Shown piece after piece: positions 10,601 to 23,000 of a DNA stretch of 64,000 nt. Where the stretch lies: NCBI GenBank assembly GCA_029582155.1, contig CM055895.1, forward strand, positions 49,101,417-49,165,416, written 5' to 3'. The translations under genes were made by a program, and so were the position numbers. The notes below the pieces were generated by a model that was given only the letters and a program-made list of their open reading frames with translations, ran no database searches and was not told where the DNA came from. The first letter of the stretch is position 1. Each line of letters starts with the position of its first letter. This DNA is from Panopea generosa (lineage: Eukaryota > Mollusca > Bivalvia > Adapedonta > Hiatellidae).

Positions 10601-13600
10601 AACCAGTAGTCCTGTACACTCATCGCCGCTAGTTACTCATAACCACCCTGGGAAAGTTAACCAGTAGTTCTGAACACTCATCGCCGCAGATTACTCATAA
10701 CCACCCTGGGAAGGTTAACCAGTAGTCCTGTACACTCATCGCCGCAAGTTACTCATAGCCACCCTGGGAAGGTTAACCAGTAGTCCTGAGCACTCATCGC
10801 TGCAAGTTACTCATACCTACCCAGGGAAGGTTAACCAGTAGTCCTGTACACTCATCGCCGCAAGTTACTCATAACCACCCTGGGAAGGTTAACCAGTAGT
10901 CCTAAACACTCATCGCCACAGGCTACTCATAGCCACCCTGAGAAGGTTAACCAGTAGTCCTGTACACTCATCGCCGCATGTTACTCATAGCCACCGTGGG
11001 AAGGTTAACCAGTAGTCCTGAACACTCATCGACGCAGGTTACTCATAGCCACCCAGGGAAGGTTAACCAGTAGTCCTGAACACTCATCGCCGCAAGTTAC
11101 TCATAGCCACCCTGGGAAGGTTAACCAGTAGTCCTGTACACTCATCGCCGCAAGTAACGCATAACCACCTTGAGAAGGTTAACCAGTAGTCCTGAGAACT
11201 TATCGCCGCAAGTTACGCATGACCATCCTGGGAAGGTTAACGAGTAGTCCTGAACACTCATAGCCGCAAGTTACTCATAGCCACCCTGGGAAGGTTAACC
11301 AGTAGTCATGTACACTCATCGCCGCAAGTTACTCATAACCACCCTGGGAAGGTTAACCAGTAGTCCTGAACACTCATCGCCGCAAGTTACTCATAGCCAC
11401 CCTGGGAAGGTTAACCAGTAGTCCTGAACACTCATCGCCGCAAGTTACTCATAGCCACCCTGGGAATGTTAACCAGTAGTCTTGTACACTCATCGCCTCA
11501 AGTTACTCATAGCCACCCTGGGAAGGTTAACCAGTAGTCATGAGCACTCATCGCCGCAAGTTACTCATTGCCACCCTGGGAAGGTTAACCAGTAGTCCTG
11601 AGCACTCATCGCCGCAAGTTACTCATAGCCACCATGGGAAGGTTAACCAGTAGTCCTGAGCACTCATCGCCGCAAGTTACTCATAGCCACCATGGGAAGG
11701 TTAACCAGTAGTCCTGAACACTCATCGCCGCAAGTTACTCATAGCCACCATGGGAAGCTTAACCAGTAGTCCTGCACACTCATCGCCGCAAGTTACTCAT
11801 AGCCACCCTGGGAAGGTTAACCAGTAGTCCTGTACACTCATCGCCGCAAGTTACTCATAACCACCCTGGGAAGGTTAACCAGTAGTCCTGTACACTCATC
11901 GCCGCAAGTTACTCATAACCACCCTGGGAAGGTTAACCAGTAGTCCTGAAAACTCATCGCCGGAAGTTACTCATAGCCTTCATGGGAAGGTTAACCAGTA
12001 GTCATGAACACTCATCGCTGCAAGTTACTCATAGCCACCCTGGGAAGGTTAACCAGTAGTCCTGTACACTCATCGCCGCAAGTTACTCATAGCCACCCTG
12101 GGAAGGTTAACCAGTAGTCATCAACACTCATAGCCGCAAGTTACTCATAGCCACCCTGGGAAGGTTAACCAGTAGTCCTGAGCACTCATCGCCGCAAGTT
12201 ACTAATAGCCACCCTGGGAAGGTTAACCAGTAGTCCTGAACACTCATTGCTGCAAGTTACTCATAGCCACCCTGGGAAGGTTAACCAGTAGTCCTGTACA
12301 CTCATCGCCGCAAGTTACTCATAGCCACCCTGGGAAGGTAAACCAGTAGTCCTGAACACTCATCGCCGCAAGTTACTCATAGCCACCCTGGGAAGGTTAG
12401 CCAGTAGTCATGTACACTTATCGCCGCAAGTTACTCATAACCACCCTGGGAAGGTTAACCAGTAGTCCTGAACACTCATTGCCGCAAGCTACTCATAACC
12501 ACCCTGGGAAGGTTAACCAGTAGTAATGTACACTCATCGCCGCAAGTTACTCATAGCCACCCTGGGAAAGTTAACCAGTAGTCATGAACACTCATTGCTG
12601 CATGTTACTCATAGCCACCCTGGGAAGGTTAACCAGTAGTCCTGAGCACTCATCGCCGCAAGTTACTCATAGCCACCCTGGGAAGGTTAACCAGTAGTCC
12701 TGTACACTCATCGCCGCAAGTTACTCATAGCCACCCTGGGAAGTTTAACCAGTAGTCCTGAGCACTCATCGCCGCAAGTTACTCATAGCCACCCTGGGAA
12801 AGTTAACCAGTAGTCCTGTACACTCATCGCCGCAAGTTACTCATAGCCACCCCGGGAAGGTTAACCAGTAGTCATGTACACTCATCGCCGCAATTTACTC
12901 ATAGTCACCCTGGGAAGGTTAACCAGTAGTCCTGAGCACTCATCGCCGCAAGTTACTCATAGCCACCTTGGGAAGGTTAACCAGTAGTCCTGTACACTCA
13001 TCGCCGCAAGTTACTCATAACCACCCTGGGAAGGTTAACCAGTAGTCCTGTACACTCATAGCCGCAAGTTACTCATAACCACCCTGGGAAGGTTAACCAG
13101 TAGTTCTGAACACTCATCGCCGCAGGTTACTCATAACCACCCTGGGAAGGTTAACCAGTTGTCATGTACACTCATCGCTGCAGGTTACTCATAACCACCC
13201 TGGGAAGGTTAACCAGTAGTCCTGAGCACTCATCGCCGCAAGTTACTCATAGCCACCCTGGGAAGGTTAACCAGTAGTCCTGAACACTCATCGCCGCAAG
13301 TTACTCATGACCACCCTGGGAAGGTTAACCAGTAGTCCTGAACACTCATCGCCGCAAGTTACTCATGACCACCCTGGGAAGGTTAACCAGTAGTCCTGTA
13401 CACTCATCGCCGCAAGTTACTCATAACCACCCTGGGAAGGTTAACCAGTAGTCCTGAAAACTCATCGCCGGAAGTTACTCATAGCCTTCCTGGGAAGGTT
13501 AACCAGTAGTCCTGAACACTCATCGCTGCAAGTTACTCATAGCCACCTTGGGAAGGTTAACAAGTAGTCCTGTACACTCATCGCGCAAGTTACTCATAGC

Positions 13601-16600
13601 CACCCTGGGAAGGTTAACCAGTAGTCATGAACACTCATAGCGCAAGTTACTCATAGCCACCCTGGGAAGGTTAACCAGTAGTCCTGAGCACTCATCGCCG
13701 CAAGTTACTCATAGCCACCCTGGGAAGGTTAACCAGTAGTCCTGAACACTCATTGCCGCAAGTTACTCATAGCCACCCTGGGAAGGTTAACCAGTAGTCC
13801 TGTACACTCATCGCCGCAAGTTACTCATAGCCACCCTGGGAAGGAAAACCAGTAGTCCTGAACACTCATCGCCGCAAGTTACTCATAGCCACCCTGGGAA
13901 GGTTAGCCAGTAGTCATGTACACTTATCGCCGCAAGTTACTCATAACCACCCTGGGAAGGTTAACCAGTAGTCCTGTACACTCATCGCCGCAAGTAACTC
14001 ATAGCAACCCTGGGAAGGTTAACCAGTAGTCCTCTACACTCATCGCTGCAAGCTACTCATAGCCACCCTGGGAAGGTAAACCAGTAGTCCTGAACACTCA
14101 TCGCCGCATGTTACTCATAGCCACCCTGGGAAGGTTAACCAGTAGTCCTGTACACTCATCGCCGCAAGTAACTCATAACCACCCTGGGAAGGTTAACCAG
14201 TAGTCCTGAACACTCATCGCCGCAAGCTACTCATAACCACCCTGGGAATGTTAACCAGTAGTAATGTACACTCATCGCCGCAAGTTACTCATAGCCACCC
14301 TGGGAAAGTTATCCAGTAGTCATGAACACTCATTGCTGCATGTTACTCATAGCCACCCTGGGAAGGTTAACCAGTAGTCCTGAGCACTCATCGCCGCAAG
14401 TTACTCATAGCCACCCTGGGAAGGTTAACCAGTAGTCCTGAACACTCATCGCCGCAAGTTACTCATAGCCACCCTGGGAAGTTTAACCAGTAGTCCTGAG
14501 CACTCATCGCCGCAAGTTACTCATAGCCACCCTGGGAAAGTTAACCAGTAGTCCTGTACACTCATCGCTGCAAGTTACTCATAGCCACCCCGGGAAGGTT
14601 AACCAGTAGTCATGTACACTCATCGCCGCAATTTACTCATAGTCACCCTGGGTAGGTTAACCAGTAGTCCTGAGCACTCATCGCCGCAAGTTACTCATAG
14701 CCACCTTGGGAAGGTTAACCAGTAGTCCTGTACACTCATCGCCGCAAGTTACTCATAACCACCCTGGGAATGTTAACCAGTAGTCCTGTACACTCATCGC
14801 CGCAACTTACTCATAACCACCCTGGGAAGGTTAACCAGTAGTCCTGAACACTCATCGCCGCAGTTTACTCATAACCACCCTGGGAAGGTTAACCAGTTGT
14901 CATGTACACTCATCGCTGCAGGTTACTCATAACCACCCTGGGAAGGTTAACCAGTAGTCCTGAGCACTCATCGCCGCAAGTTACTCATAGCCACCCTGGG
15001 AAGGTTAACCAGTAGTCCTGAACACTCATCGCCGCAAGTTACTCATGGCCACCCTGGGAAGGTTAACCAGTAGTCATGAACACTCATCGCCGCAAGTTAC
15101 TCATGACCACCCTGGGAAGGTTAACCAGTAGTCCTGTACACTCATCGCCGCAATTTACTCATAACCACCCTGGGAAGGTTAACCAGTAGTCCTGAACACT
15201 CATCGCCGCAGGTTACTCATGACCACCCTGGGAAGGTTAACCAGTAGTCCTGTACACTCATCGCCGCAAGTTACTCATGACCACCCTGGGAAGGTTAACC
15301 AGTAGTCCTGTACACTCATCGCCGCAATTTACTCATAACCACCCTGGGAAGGTTAACCATTAGTCCTGTACACTCATCGCCGCAAGTTACTCATGACCAC
15401 CCTGGGAAGGTTAACCAGTAGTCATGAACACTCATCGCCGGAAGTTACTCATGACCACCCTGGGAAGGTTAACCAGTAGTCCTGTACACTCATCGCTGCA
15501 ATTTACTCATAACCACCCTGGGAAGGTTAACCAGTAGTCCTGAACACTCATCGCCGCAAGTTACTCATGACCACCCTGGGAAGGTTAACCAGTAGTCATG
15601 AACACTCATCGCCGCAAGTTACTCATGGCCACCCTGGGAAGGTTAACCAGTAGTCCTGTACACTCATCGCCGCAAGTTACTCATTACCACCCTGGGAAGG
15701 TTAACCAGTAGTCCTGTACACTCATCGCCGCAAGTTACTCATAGCCACCCTGGGAAGGTTAACCAGTAGTCATGTACACTCATCGCCGCAAGTTACTCAT
15801 AACCACCCAGGGAAGGTTAACCAGTAGTCCTGTACACTCATCGCGCAAGTAACTCATAACCACCATGGGAAGCTTAACCAGTAGTCATGTACACTCATCG
15901 CCGCAAGTTACTCATAGCCACCCTGGGAATGTTTACCAGTAGTCCTGTACACTCATCGCCGCAAGTTATTCATAACCACCCTGGGAATGTTAACCAGTAG
16001 TCCTGTACACTCATCGCCGCAAGTAACTCATGACCACCGTGGGAAGGTTAACCAGTAGTCATGTACACTCATCGCCGCAAGTTACTCATAACCACCCTGG
16101 GAATGTTAACCAGTAGTCATGAACACTCATCGCCGCAAGTAACTCATAACCACCCTGGGAAGGTTAACCAGTAGTCCTGAACACTCATCGGCGCAAGTTA
16201 CTCATAGCCACCCTGGGAAGGTTAACCAGTAGTCCTGTACACTCATCGCTGCAAGTTACTCATAGCCACCCTTGGAAGGTTAACCAGTAGTCCTGTACAC
16301 TCATCGCCGCAAGTTACTCATAGCCACCCTGGGAAGGTTAACCAGTAGTCCTGTACACTCATTGCCGCAAGTTACTCATAGCCACCCTGGGAATGTTAAC
16401 CAGTAGTCCTGTACACTCATCGCCGCAAGTTACTCATAGCCACCCTGGGAAGGTTAACCAGTAGTCATGTACACTCATCGCCGCAAGTTACTCATAGCCA
16501 CCATGGGAAGCTTAACCAGTAGTCCTGTACACTCATCGCCGCAAGTTACTCATAGCCACCCTGGGAAGGTTAACCAGTAGTCCTGTACACTCATCGCCGC

Positions 16601-17120
16601 AAGTTACTCATAGCCACACTGGGAAGGTTAACCAGTAGTCCTGTACACTCATCGCCGCAAGTTACTCATAGCCACCCTGGGAATGTTAACCAGTAGTCCT
16701 GTACACTCATCGCCGCAAGTTACTCATAGCCACCCTGGGAAGGTTAACCAGTAGTCATGTACACTCATCGCCGCAAGTTACTCATAACCACCCTAGGAAG
16801 GTTAACCAGTATTCCTGTTTCTCCGCAAGTAACTCATAACCACCCTGGGAAGGTTAACCAGTAGTCCTGTACACTCATCGCCGCAAGTTACTCATAACCA
16901 CCCTGGGAAGGTTAACCAGTAGTCCTGTACACTCATCGCCGCAAGTTACTCATAACCACCCTGGGAAGGTTAACCAGTAGTCCTGTACAAATCACAAATT
17001 ATCGGTGAGAGACCAATAAAAATGAGACGCAATGTTATATATAAATCATCACAGAAATTGTGACCAGACGAGAATTCGAACTCACAGCCCCTAGATTGAT
17101 AGTCGTACACACCGCAGCTT
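7614..17120 (-). repeat. SINE (family B) with its core expanded into ~160 x 58-bp satellite
   Basis: The left edge (7614-7690, TTGTTTGAATATTTAGCG) matches the 3' tail of reverse-orientation family-B SINEs such as 44766-45058. The right edge (about 16990-17120, including GATTGATAGTC) matches the tRNA-like head of the same family. Between them a 58-bp unit (GGTTAACCAGTAGTCCTG, then TACACTCATCGCCGCAAG, then TTACTCATAGCCACCCTGGGAA) repeats about 160 times. Most copies differ by a few substitutions. The unit's reverse complement aligns with the SINE core at 27300-27370, for example GTTACTTGCGGAGATG and CTACTGGTTAA. There are no spacers and no open frame. Confidence 0.9.
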
Positions 17121-17587
17121 TATTTATTGAACATTGCCGTGTATTTTAGACAAACGAAAAGAAAATTACTCGATGAACTTTTGAACAAAGGGGACATCAG
17201 ATAATTGATGACGCGATCACTGGGAAAACCTCAGATTAGATGTTTTACTTATACAATTACAACAGCAAGAATGGTGTTTAATGCTGTTTTTATATCGTAT
17301 TATAATAGTTATAATGTTTTATTTCATAATGTTTATTAGTTTATTTAAGCCAAACATGGCCCATGAAACATACAACAACACACACAGACATAGTATACAG
17401 GTACATGACATACATTTATGATGAGATGTAATGCATTCAAGAATATATCCATCAATGTTTGTAGACATTAAAAAGGGAAAATACAATTTGAAGATGAAAG
17501 ATCACAGGAGAGATCAATTCTTGTAATTTTGAATGGTGCGTTGACAATAAGCACGAAATAACAACAGACTTAAAAAGTATTGTTTTC
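17121..17587. other. AT-rich spacer, nothing recognised
   Basis: Unique-looking AT-rich sequence between the satellite and a retrotransposon fragment. No gene or repeat is supported. Confidence 0.6.
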
Positions 17588-18625
17588 ATGACGGGGGCTG
17601 TAGACCTATTTATTATACTTTTTGACAGAGTTAAATTAAATGTAAAAACCAAATTATCTATATTTGATAGTATGGTGGTACCTATTATTTTATATGGTTC
17701 CGAAGTGTGGGGAGTCTATAACTACAGGAAGTTGATAAATTACATATTAAATTCTGTAAATACATATTGGGTGTCCGTCACCTAACATGGCCGTCTATGG
17801 CGAATTAGGGAGACTACCATTATCAATTATAAGTAAGGAGCGTTCAATAAAGCTCTGGTTAAAAATTATGAAAAATGTTAACTCACCTTTACATACAATG
17901 TATATAGATCAATGTGAAAATATAAATGGTATCTGCTGGGATAATCGTATGAATTCAACAATTGAGCACCTTGGGTTCCCAAATGTACTAAATTACGATT
18001 ATGATATTAACTATTTGCCATTATTAAAGGGACGATTACGTGACCAATTCATCCAAGAACGGAATGCCTGTATACATAATATGTCTAAAATTGATTATTA
18101 TACAAACTTTAAGACCTCTTTTTGTTACAAAGATTATATTGATAAAATAGATAATGATGCATTGAACAAACAGTTTTCATGTCTTAGGTTAAGTTCACAC
18201 TCATTAGAATTTGAATTTGGTAGTTTTAACGGAATCGATAGAGAAAACCGTTTATGTAAATTGTGTATCAAAAATGTAATTGGATCTGAGTATCATTTCA
18301 TCTTATGTTGTACAATGTATACTGATAGTAGGAAAACATATTAAGGGCATATATCATGGACTTCACTACACAAATTCAATACTTTTATATCAACAAAAAA
18401 AAAAAAGATGTTGTTTAAACTTTCAAAATTCATTAAAGAAGCATTAATCGTTAGAAAAACTACTCTTGAAACTTTGACAGTTTCTTAATCTATATTCTAC
18501 TTTCATCATATATCTATTTCCATTGTATTTAACTGTATATTCTGTGTCTTTGCCATATTTCTGTAATCATTGTAAATGGCCAAAGGCAAATGTCTTGCCG
18601 AGTTACTTATAAACTTTGAAACTTG
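17588..18625 (+). pseudogene. 3' end of a non-LTR retrotransposon (reverse transcriptase C-terminus), broken
   Basis: Two successive frames resemble the C-terminal part of a non-LTR retrotransposon polyprotein. The first, about 17588-17785, includes LSIFDSMVVPIILYGSEVWG, a typical thumb-region string after the polymerase domain. The second, 17787-18344, ends with a zinc-knuckle-like cluster (RLCKLC, then H and CC). A frame disruption near 17760-17790 separates them, and the 5' part is missing. The following 3' UTR ends in a CTTTGAAAC-type tail near 18625, as in CR1/Jockey-like elements. The element is dead. The clade is not assigned. Confidence 0.75.
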
Positions 18626-19504
18626 TTAATCTATATCTGCATTTAAGGCTTATCAAACAGATCAGCGTTGTGTCTTTTCATTTCTATGACAACAGTTTTA
18701 ATACAGTCTACTATACAACATAGTATCGATACATTACATTCTAATTTCGGCAGTCAAAGAGTTCGGACGTAATTTAAGTATACCGTCTCTTAGAAGACGA
18801 TATTTTCCGTTCTTGCTAAGATTTCAAAATCATTGATATATTCTAAATGTAAGCTGGATAAACTTAACCAACTTTATTACATTTATTTCAATTGAAAACA
18901 ATTAGAAAAAAAACTCCTATTATTTAATATTTTTATAAACTTCGTTACTGGACATCGATACTACTGTACATTCATCACGATTATTGGACTTAAACAAAGT
19001 ATTGTGCTGTTCTACAGCTACACGTGTTACTATTCAGTATAATTCGTACTTTGTGCTTGCCTTACTGGATATATTAACATTTACAAATAACGAATACAAT
19101 TTATAAAATTCATAAAGTGGTGATTATTTCTTCTATAAACCAAAACAGTACAATCACCGTTCGATTAATATACCTGTGCATTTTTAAGATATATCAAATC
19201 ATACTTCTTGCCATGAAGTTTGATTGAAAAAAAAATTATACGGTTTGTTAATAGGCACATGGGTACATGTTTATCAGATTTGTATCAGTGTTACAAAGAG
19301 TATTATGTATAGAATATATTTGGGTTTTCTAAATTAAGGTAAACTCTTCTTCGCTACAAAAAGCTTTGTTTTACTGCAATTACTTCTTTAATATTTTACC
19401 AACCAGATAGCTCAAAATCATATTACTTTAAAGTTAAAAAACAATAATGTATTAAAATTATCTTTGAATGGATAATTTCATTTAGGTAATAAAACAATAA
19501 TTTG
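18626..19504. other. AT-rich upstream region of the ceramidase gene
   Basis: No gene or repeat unit recognised. It probably contains 5' flanking or untranslated sequence of the downstream gene, but no TATA box or transcription start can be fixed by eye. Confidence 0.5.
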
Positions 19505-19842
19505 ACAATTGAATTTTCTGAAAATACACATGTAAGTTAAATTAAATATTCTTTTCAATAAAAGCATAATAGAAAATATCACAATAAAGAAATGTTGATT
19601 CAATCGCTCCTTTTCTTAAAAAAGTCCTTTTCGTAAAACCAATTCCCCAATGGATACAGTTATTTTTGTAATACAACATTTATTTAACAATAGAATTTTC
19701 TGAAAATACGCATGCAAGTTTTATATAATGTTCTTTTCAATAAAACAATAGAATTGTGCACTATAATAAAGAAATGTTGGTTTAATCTCACCTTTTTGTA
19801 AAGAAATTTCCTTTTCAGTTCTTTTCGTAAAAAAGTCCTTTT
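19505..19842 (+). repeat. ~181-bp tandem duplication just upstream of the ceramidase start
   Basis: Two adjacent diverged copies begin 'gaattttctgaaaatac' at 19511 and 19692. They share 'ttcttttcaataaaa', 'aataaagaaatgttg' and 'aaaaaagtccttttcg'-like segments in the same order. The second copy ends about 65 bp before the ATG at 19908, so the duplication probably lies in promoter or 5' UTR sequence. Confidence 0.75.
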
Positions 19843-19870
19843 CGCTATTTAAGATAACCGTAAATATAGT

Positions 19871-19882
19871 TATCACGTGATA
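19871..19882. promoter_or_regulatory. Palindromic E-box / M-box-like site TATCACGTGATA
   Basis: A perfect 12-bp palindrome with a CACGTG core and the TCACGTGA context favoured by MITF/TFE-type bHLH-Zip factors in animals. It lies 25 bp before the ceramidase start codon. Function is inferred from sequence and position only; it could sit in the 5' UTR. Confidence 0.4.
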
Positions 19883-19907
19883 CATAAAGAAATCATATGA
19901 GGTAAAA

Positions 19908-20048
19908 ATGGCCTCGGGTATGCTGCTGAAGACTGGCTTTTTGTTTGTTGTTTCTGTATTTATCTCTACCGTTTCAACATTATCGACTGATTACAATGTT
20001 GGAATAGGAATCGCTGACATCACCGGCCCGGCGGCGGAAGTAAATTTG
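19908..20048 (+). CDS. ASAH2: Ceramidase exon 1: start codon and signal peptide
   Basis: Residues 1-47. MASGMLLKTGFLFVVSVFIS is a hydrophobic signal peptide, followed by the conserved N-terminal core motif YNVGIGIADITGPAAEVNL. The ATG at 19908 is chosen because it opens the signal peptide; a second Met at residue 5 is possible. It ends in phase 0 before GTATGG. Confidence 0.93.
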
Positions 20049-23000
20049 GTATGGATCATTTAGCGTTAACTAGTGTAGTAAATAAACAAATGTAAAATTT
20101 TGGAAAGTTCAAAGTCCAATGTTTAGTTAATATAATTATTACTGACGATGCTATATATATTAAACAGCACCTTCCAGTCACACAGTGCACACTTAATTTG
20201 CTATTTTATTGCAAATACTGCGGCACAAATTACTGACCAGGAAAAGATATAAAATCTTCCTGGTATTAACAATTGTATATACATGTATATTCACGAGAAC
20301 AAAGATTCGTCTTAGTTTGACGTCAGTAAAATCATTCAACTCTGATGGGCATCTTGTTTACTATGAGCACCTATAATAATGTCTACTCTCGTGTGTACAG
20401 TACAGTAAAACTAGGTAACAATTGCATTTATAAATCACATGAGATGTTTAATGATTTTTTTTCTTCATTCATGAATGATGGAACATTCAAGACAAAGATA
20501 GATATGTTTGCTGCTGATGATTGCCATAGGTTTTCATATGGGTAACACCGCTGGACCCAGTTGTTCAAAGCTTGGTTAAGTGAACTTTTTAAATCACGAT
20601 ATTTTGAGATTTACAGCAATTTAGATTATTATTTTATTGAAAATTATAAAAATATGCCATATTGTTTCTAAAAATGCATTTAAATTGCCAAAAAATCATA
20701 AAGTATAGAAAATAATGCAGTTACAAAATTTCACTTAACCCAGGGTTAAGCTAACCAAGCTTTGAACAACTGGACCCAGAAGAGTAATAGTAATCTTAGA
20801 TTATTTGAGAATAGTGCAGAGATACAGCAGAACTTTTATAGTATCCATGGTTCTTTTACATGCCGGTTTAAAGCAATGATACACGGGACCTTGATTTTTG
20901 TTAAAGTTTCATCCAAATGTCTGATAGGTTTTTCGGTTGAAGGAGCGGGATATTGAACCTTTGACCTCTGGGTTAACAGTCCAAGGCCTTAACCACTGGA
21001 TCACTAATCTTTTCTTGGTGCATGCTTAATCGGGATACCTGATTTTACCATTCAAAAATAAATTTGAACTAGTAACAGATGCAAATTGTTACTGGTTTAC
21101 AAATAGGCCATGTTTCTAGAGGGATGGCAGAAGAGTTAAGAGAACATATCTTGTAACACTGTATGGTAGTAAAATATTTTGTAACTCATGTTGAAATCCT
21201 GTGCCCAGTTTTGTATCTTAGCCTATGCCACGAGAAATACTCTTTCTACCCACAAACTATAACAGTTACAGCAGGTAGGGCATTCCATTTACAATATATA
21301 ATATATTGTAAATGGAATGCCCTACCTGCTGTAACTGTTACGGCAGAAACAATGGAGCTGTTCAGGTCACTGTTAACCATACCCGTGCCTGATGTGCTCC
21401 CATACTAAGGAGGATCTGGAAATATACATAACTTCAAACAAAATTTACATTAATTTCTTTTTTTAACCATGTATAGATATATAGATATTTTATATTCATT
21501 CTAAATTTGCATGTCCACACATGATATAAATGGTCAAGTATGACAAAGCTCTGAAAACCTATAGGTACGAGGGCAAGGATGTATAAAGAGAAGGAAAGCA
21601 ACTGATTGGTATGATATGAGCGCTCGCATATTCACACAAATTCCTGTGAATAGTAAAAATAACTGAGAGTCTGTCTATTTCTCTGTAACTACTCATCGTC
21701 CCTTCTTAAAAATTTGGCTATGAGTTGATTTAATATTTTCTTTTTTATTTCAGATGGGCTATGCCAACCCAGGCCAGACAAGCCATGGGTTACATCTACG
21801 GCAGTTCAGTCGCACATTCATCATTTCTGACACCGAAAGCAAAAGCACTGTGGTATTCATCAGTATTGATGCCTGCATGTTCTCCCAGGGACTGAAGCTC
21901 GAGGTAACTAAAAGAGGAATATTTACTTTACACATTTCATTTTGAACTCTGTGCATGTTGATTAAATATTTTGTAACTCATCAGTAAATTGAAGCTAAAT
22001 GAAGAGCGGTGGTAGTGTAGTGGATAGAGTGTTGGCAGCTCATGTCAGAGGTTGTGGTTTTGATCCCTGGTTTCAGTTGATGCCTCTTAAAAAACTGCAC
22101 TTAGAACTGGTTCTATCCAGAAAGTGGGCTCGATATGAGCGGTTCATATAAGCATTGAGCTTTTATCGCATATAAGCTTAAAAAATAAATATAAACTAAT
22201 CTAATTAGGTTTTATATTTAAGTCTTTGCTTGTATTGTAGGTTATAATGTTTGCATATTAAATCTAAATTTTTAGTGCTAATTTGTGTATATCAGGAAAA
22301 ATCAGTTTGAATATATTGAACTGCAGATAAATTCGGTTTTATAACTTTAATCTTGCGATTTATGTGTTAGTTATGATTGTAAAAATTGATGATATTGCAA
22401 ATATCTTCAAAGCTGGGCAGTGGTGTTTGAATGTTTAGCATCATTTTTAGTCAATCTGTTAACTTTACCACTCTTTCCTGGGTTCCTGGAAGGCAATTCA
22501 GTACTCCAGCACACTAGTAAATAACTGCTAACTTTCTCACTTGAATCAGCAGTGAGAGATGAAAGACAATGAGATGAATGTTGTATAATCAATCATTACA
22601 GAGACTGTGGCTTGTATTCGAACTCATGACCCTTGGATTGCTAGATTGATAGTCAGACACTGAGCAGTGGTGTGGTGGAACAATTCACAAGGCTGTGAAT
22701 TTTCTTTGGTATTGAGCTAAACAAATGTTTAAAGAGACACACAGCAATTTTAAGATCTTTTTACTTAATTTTATATTCTAAATTATATCTACATAAAACT
22801 AATATGAAATTAGAATATCGCAGCATGTGTGCAGACTGCTTAATTTTATATCTATTTTGTAATGGGGCATCTTTCCAGAAAAAAGAGGAATGTCATAATT
22901 TGCATAACTAACATACAAGTGGATAGAATTTTACAAGTGAGTCAATGCTTACAAGTAAGTGGAAGTTTACAAGTGCATGGAAGCTTACAAGTTGGTATGA

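Noticed and set aside
7679..16989. CRISPR-like array of direct repeats
   Set aside because: The 58-bp units are head to tail with no unique spacers, there are no cas genes, and the DNA is from an animal. It is a SINE-derived satellite.
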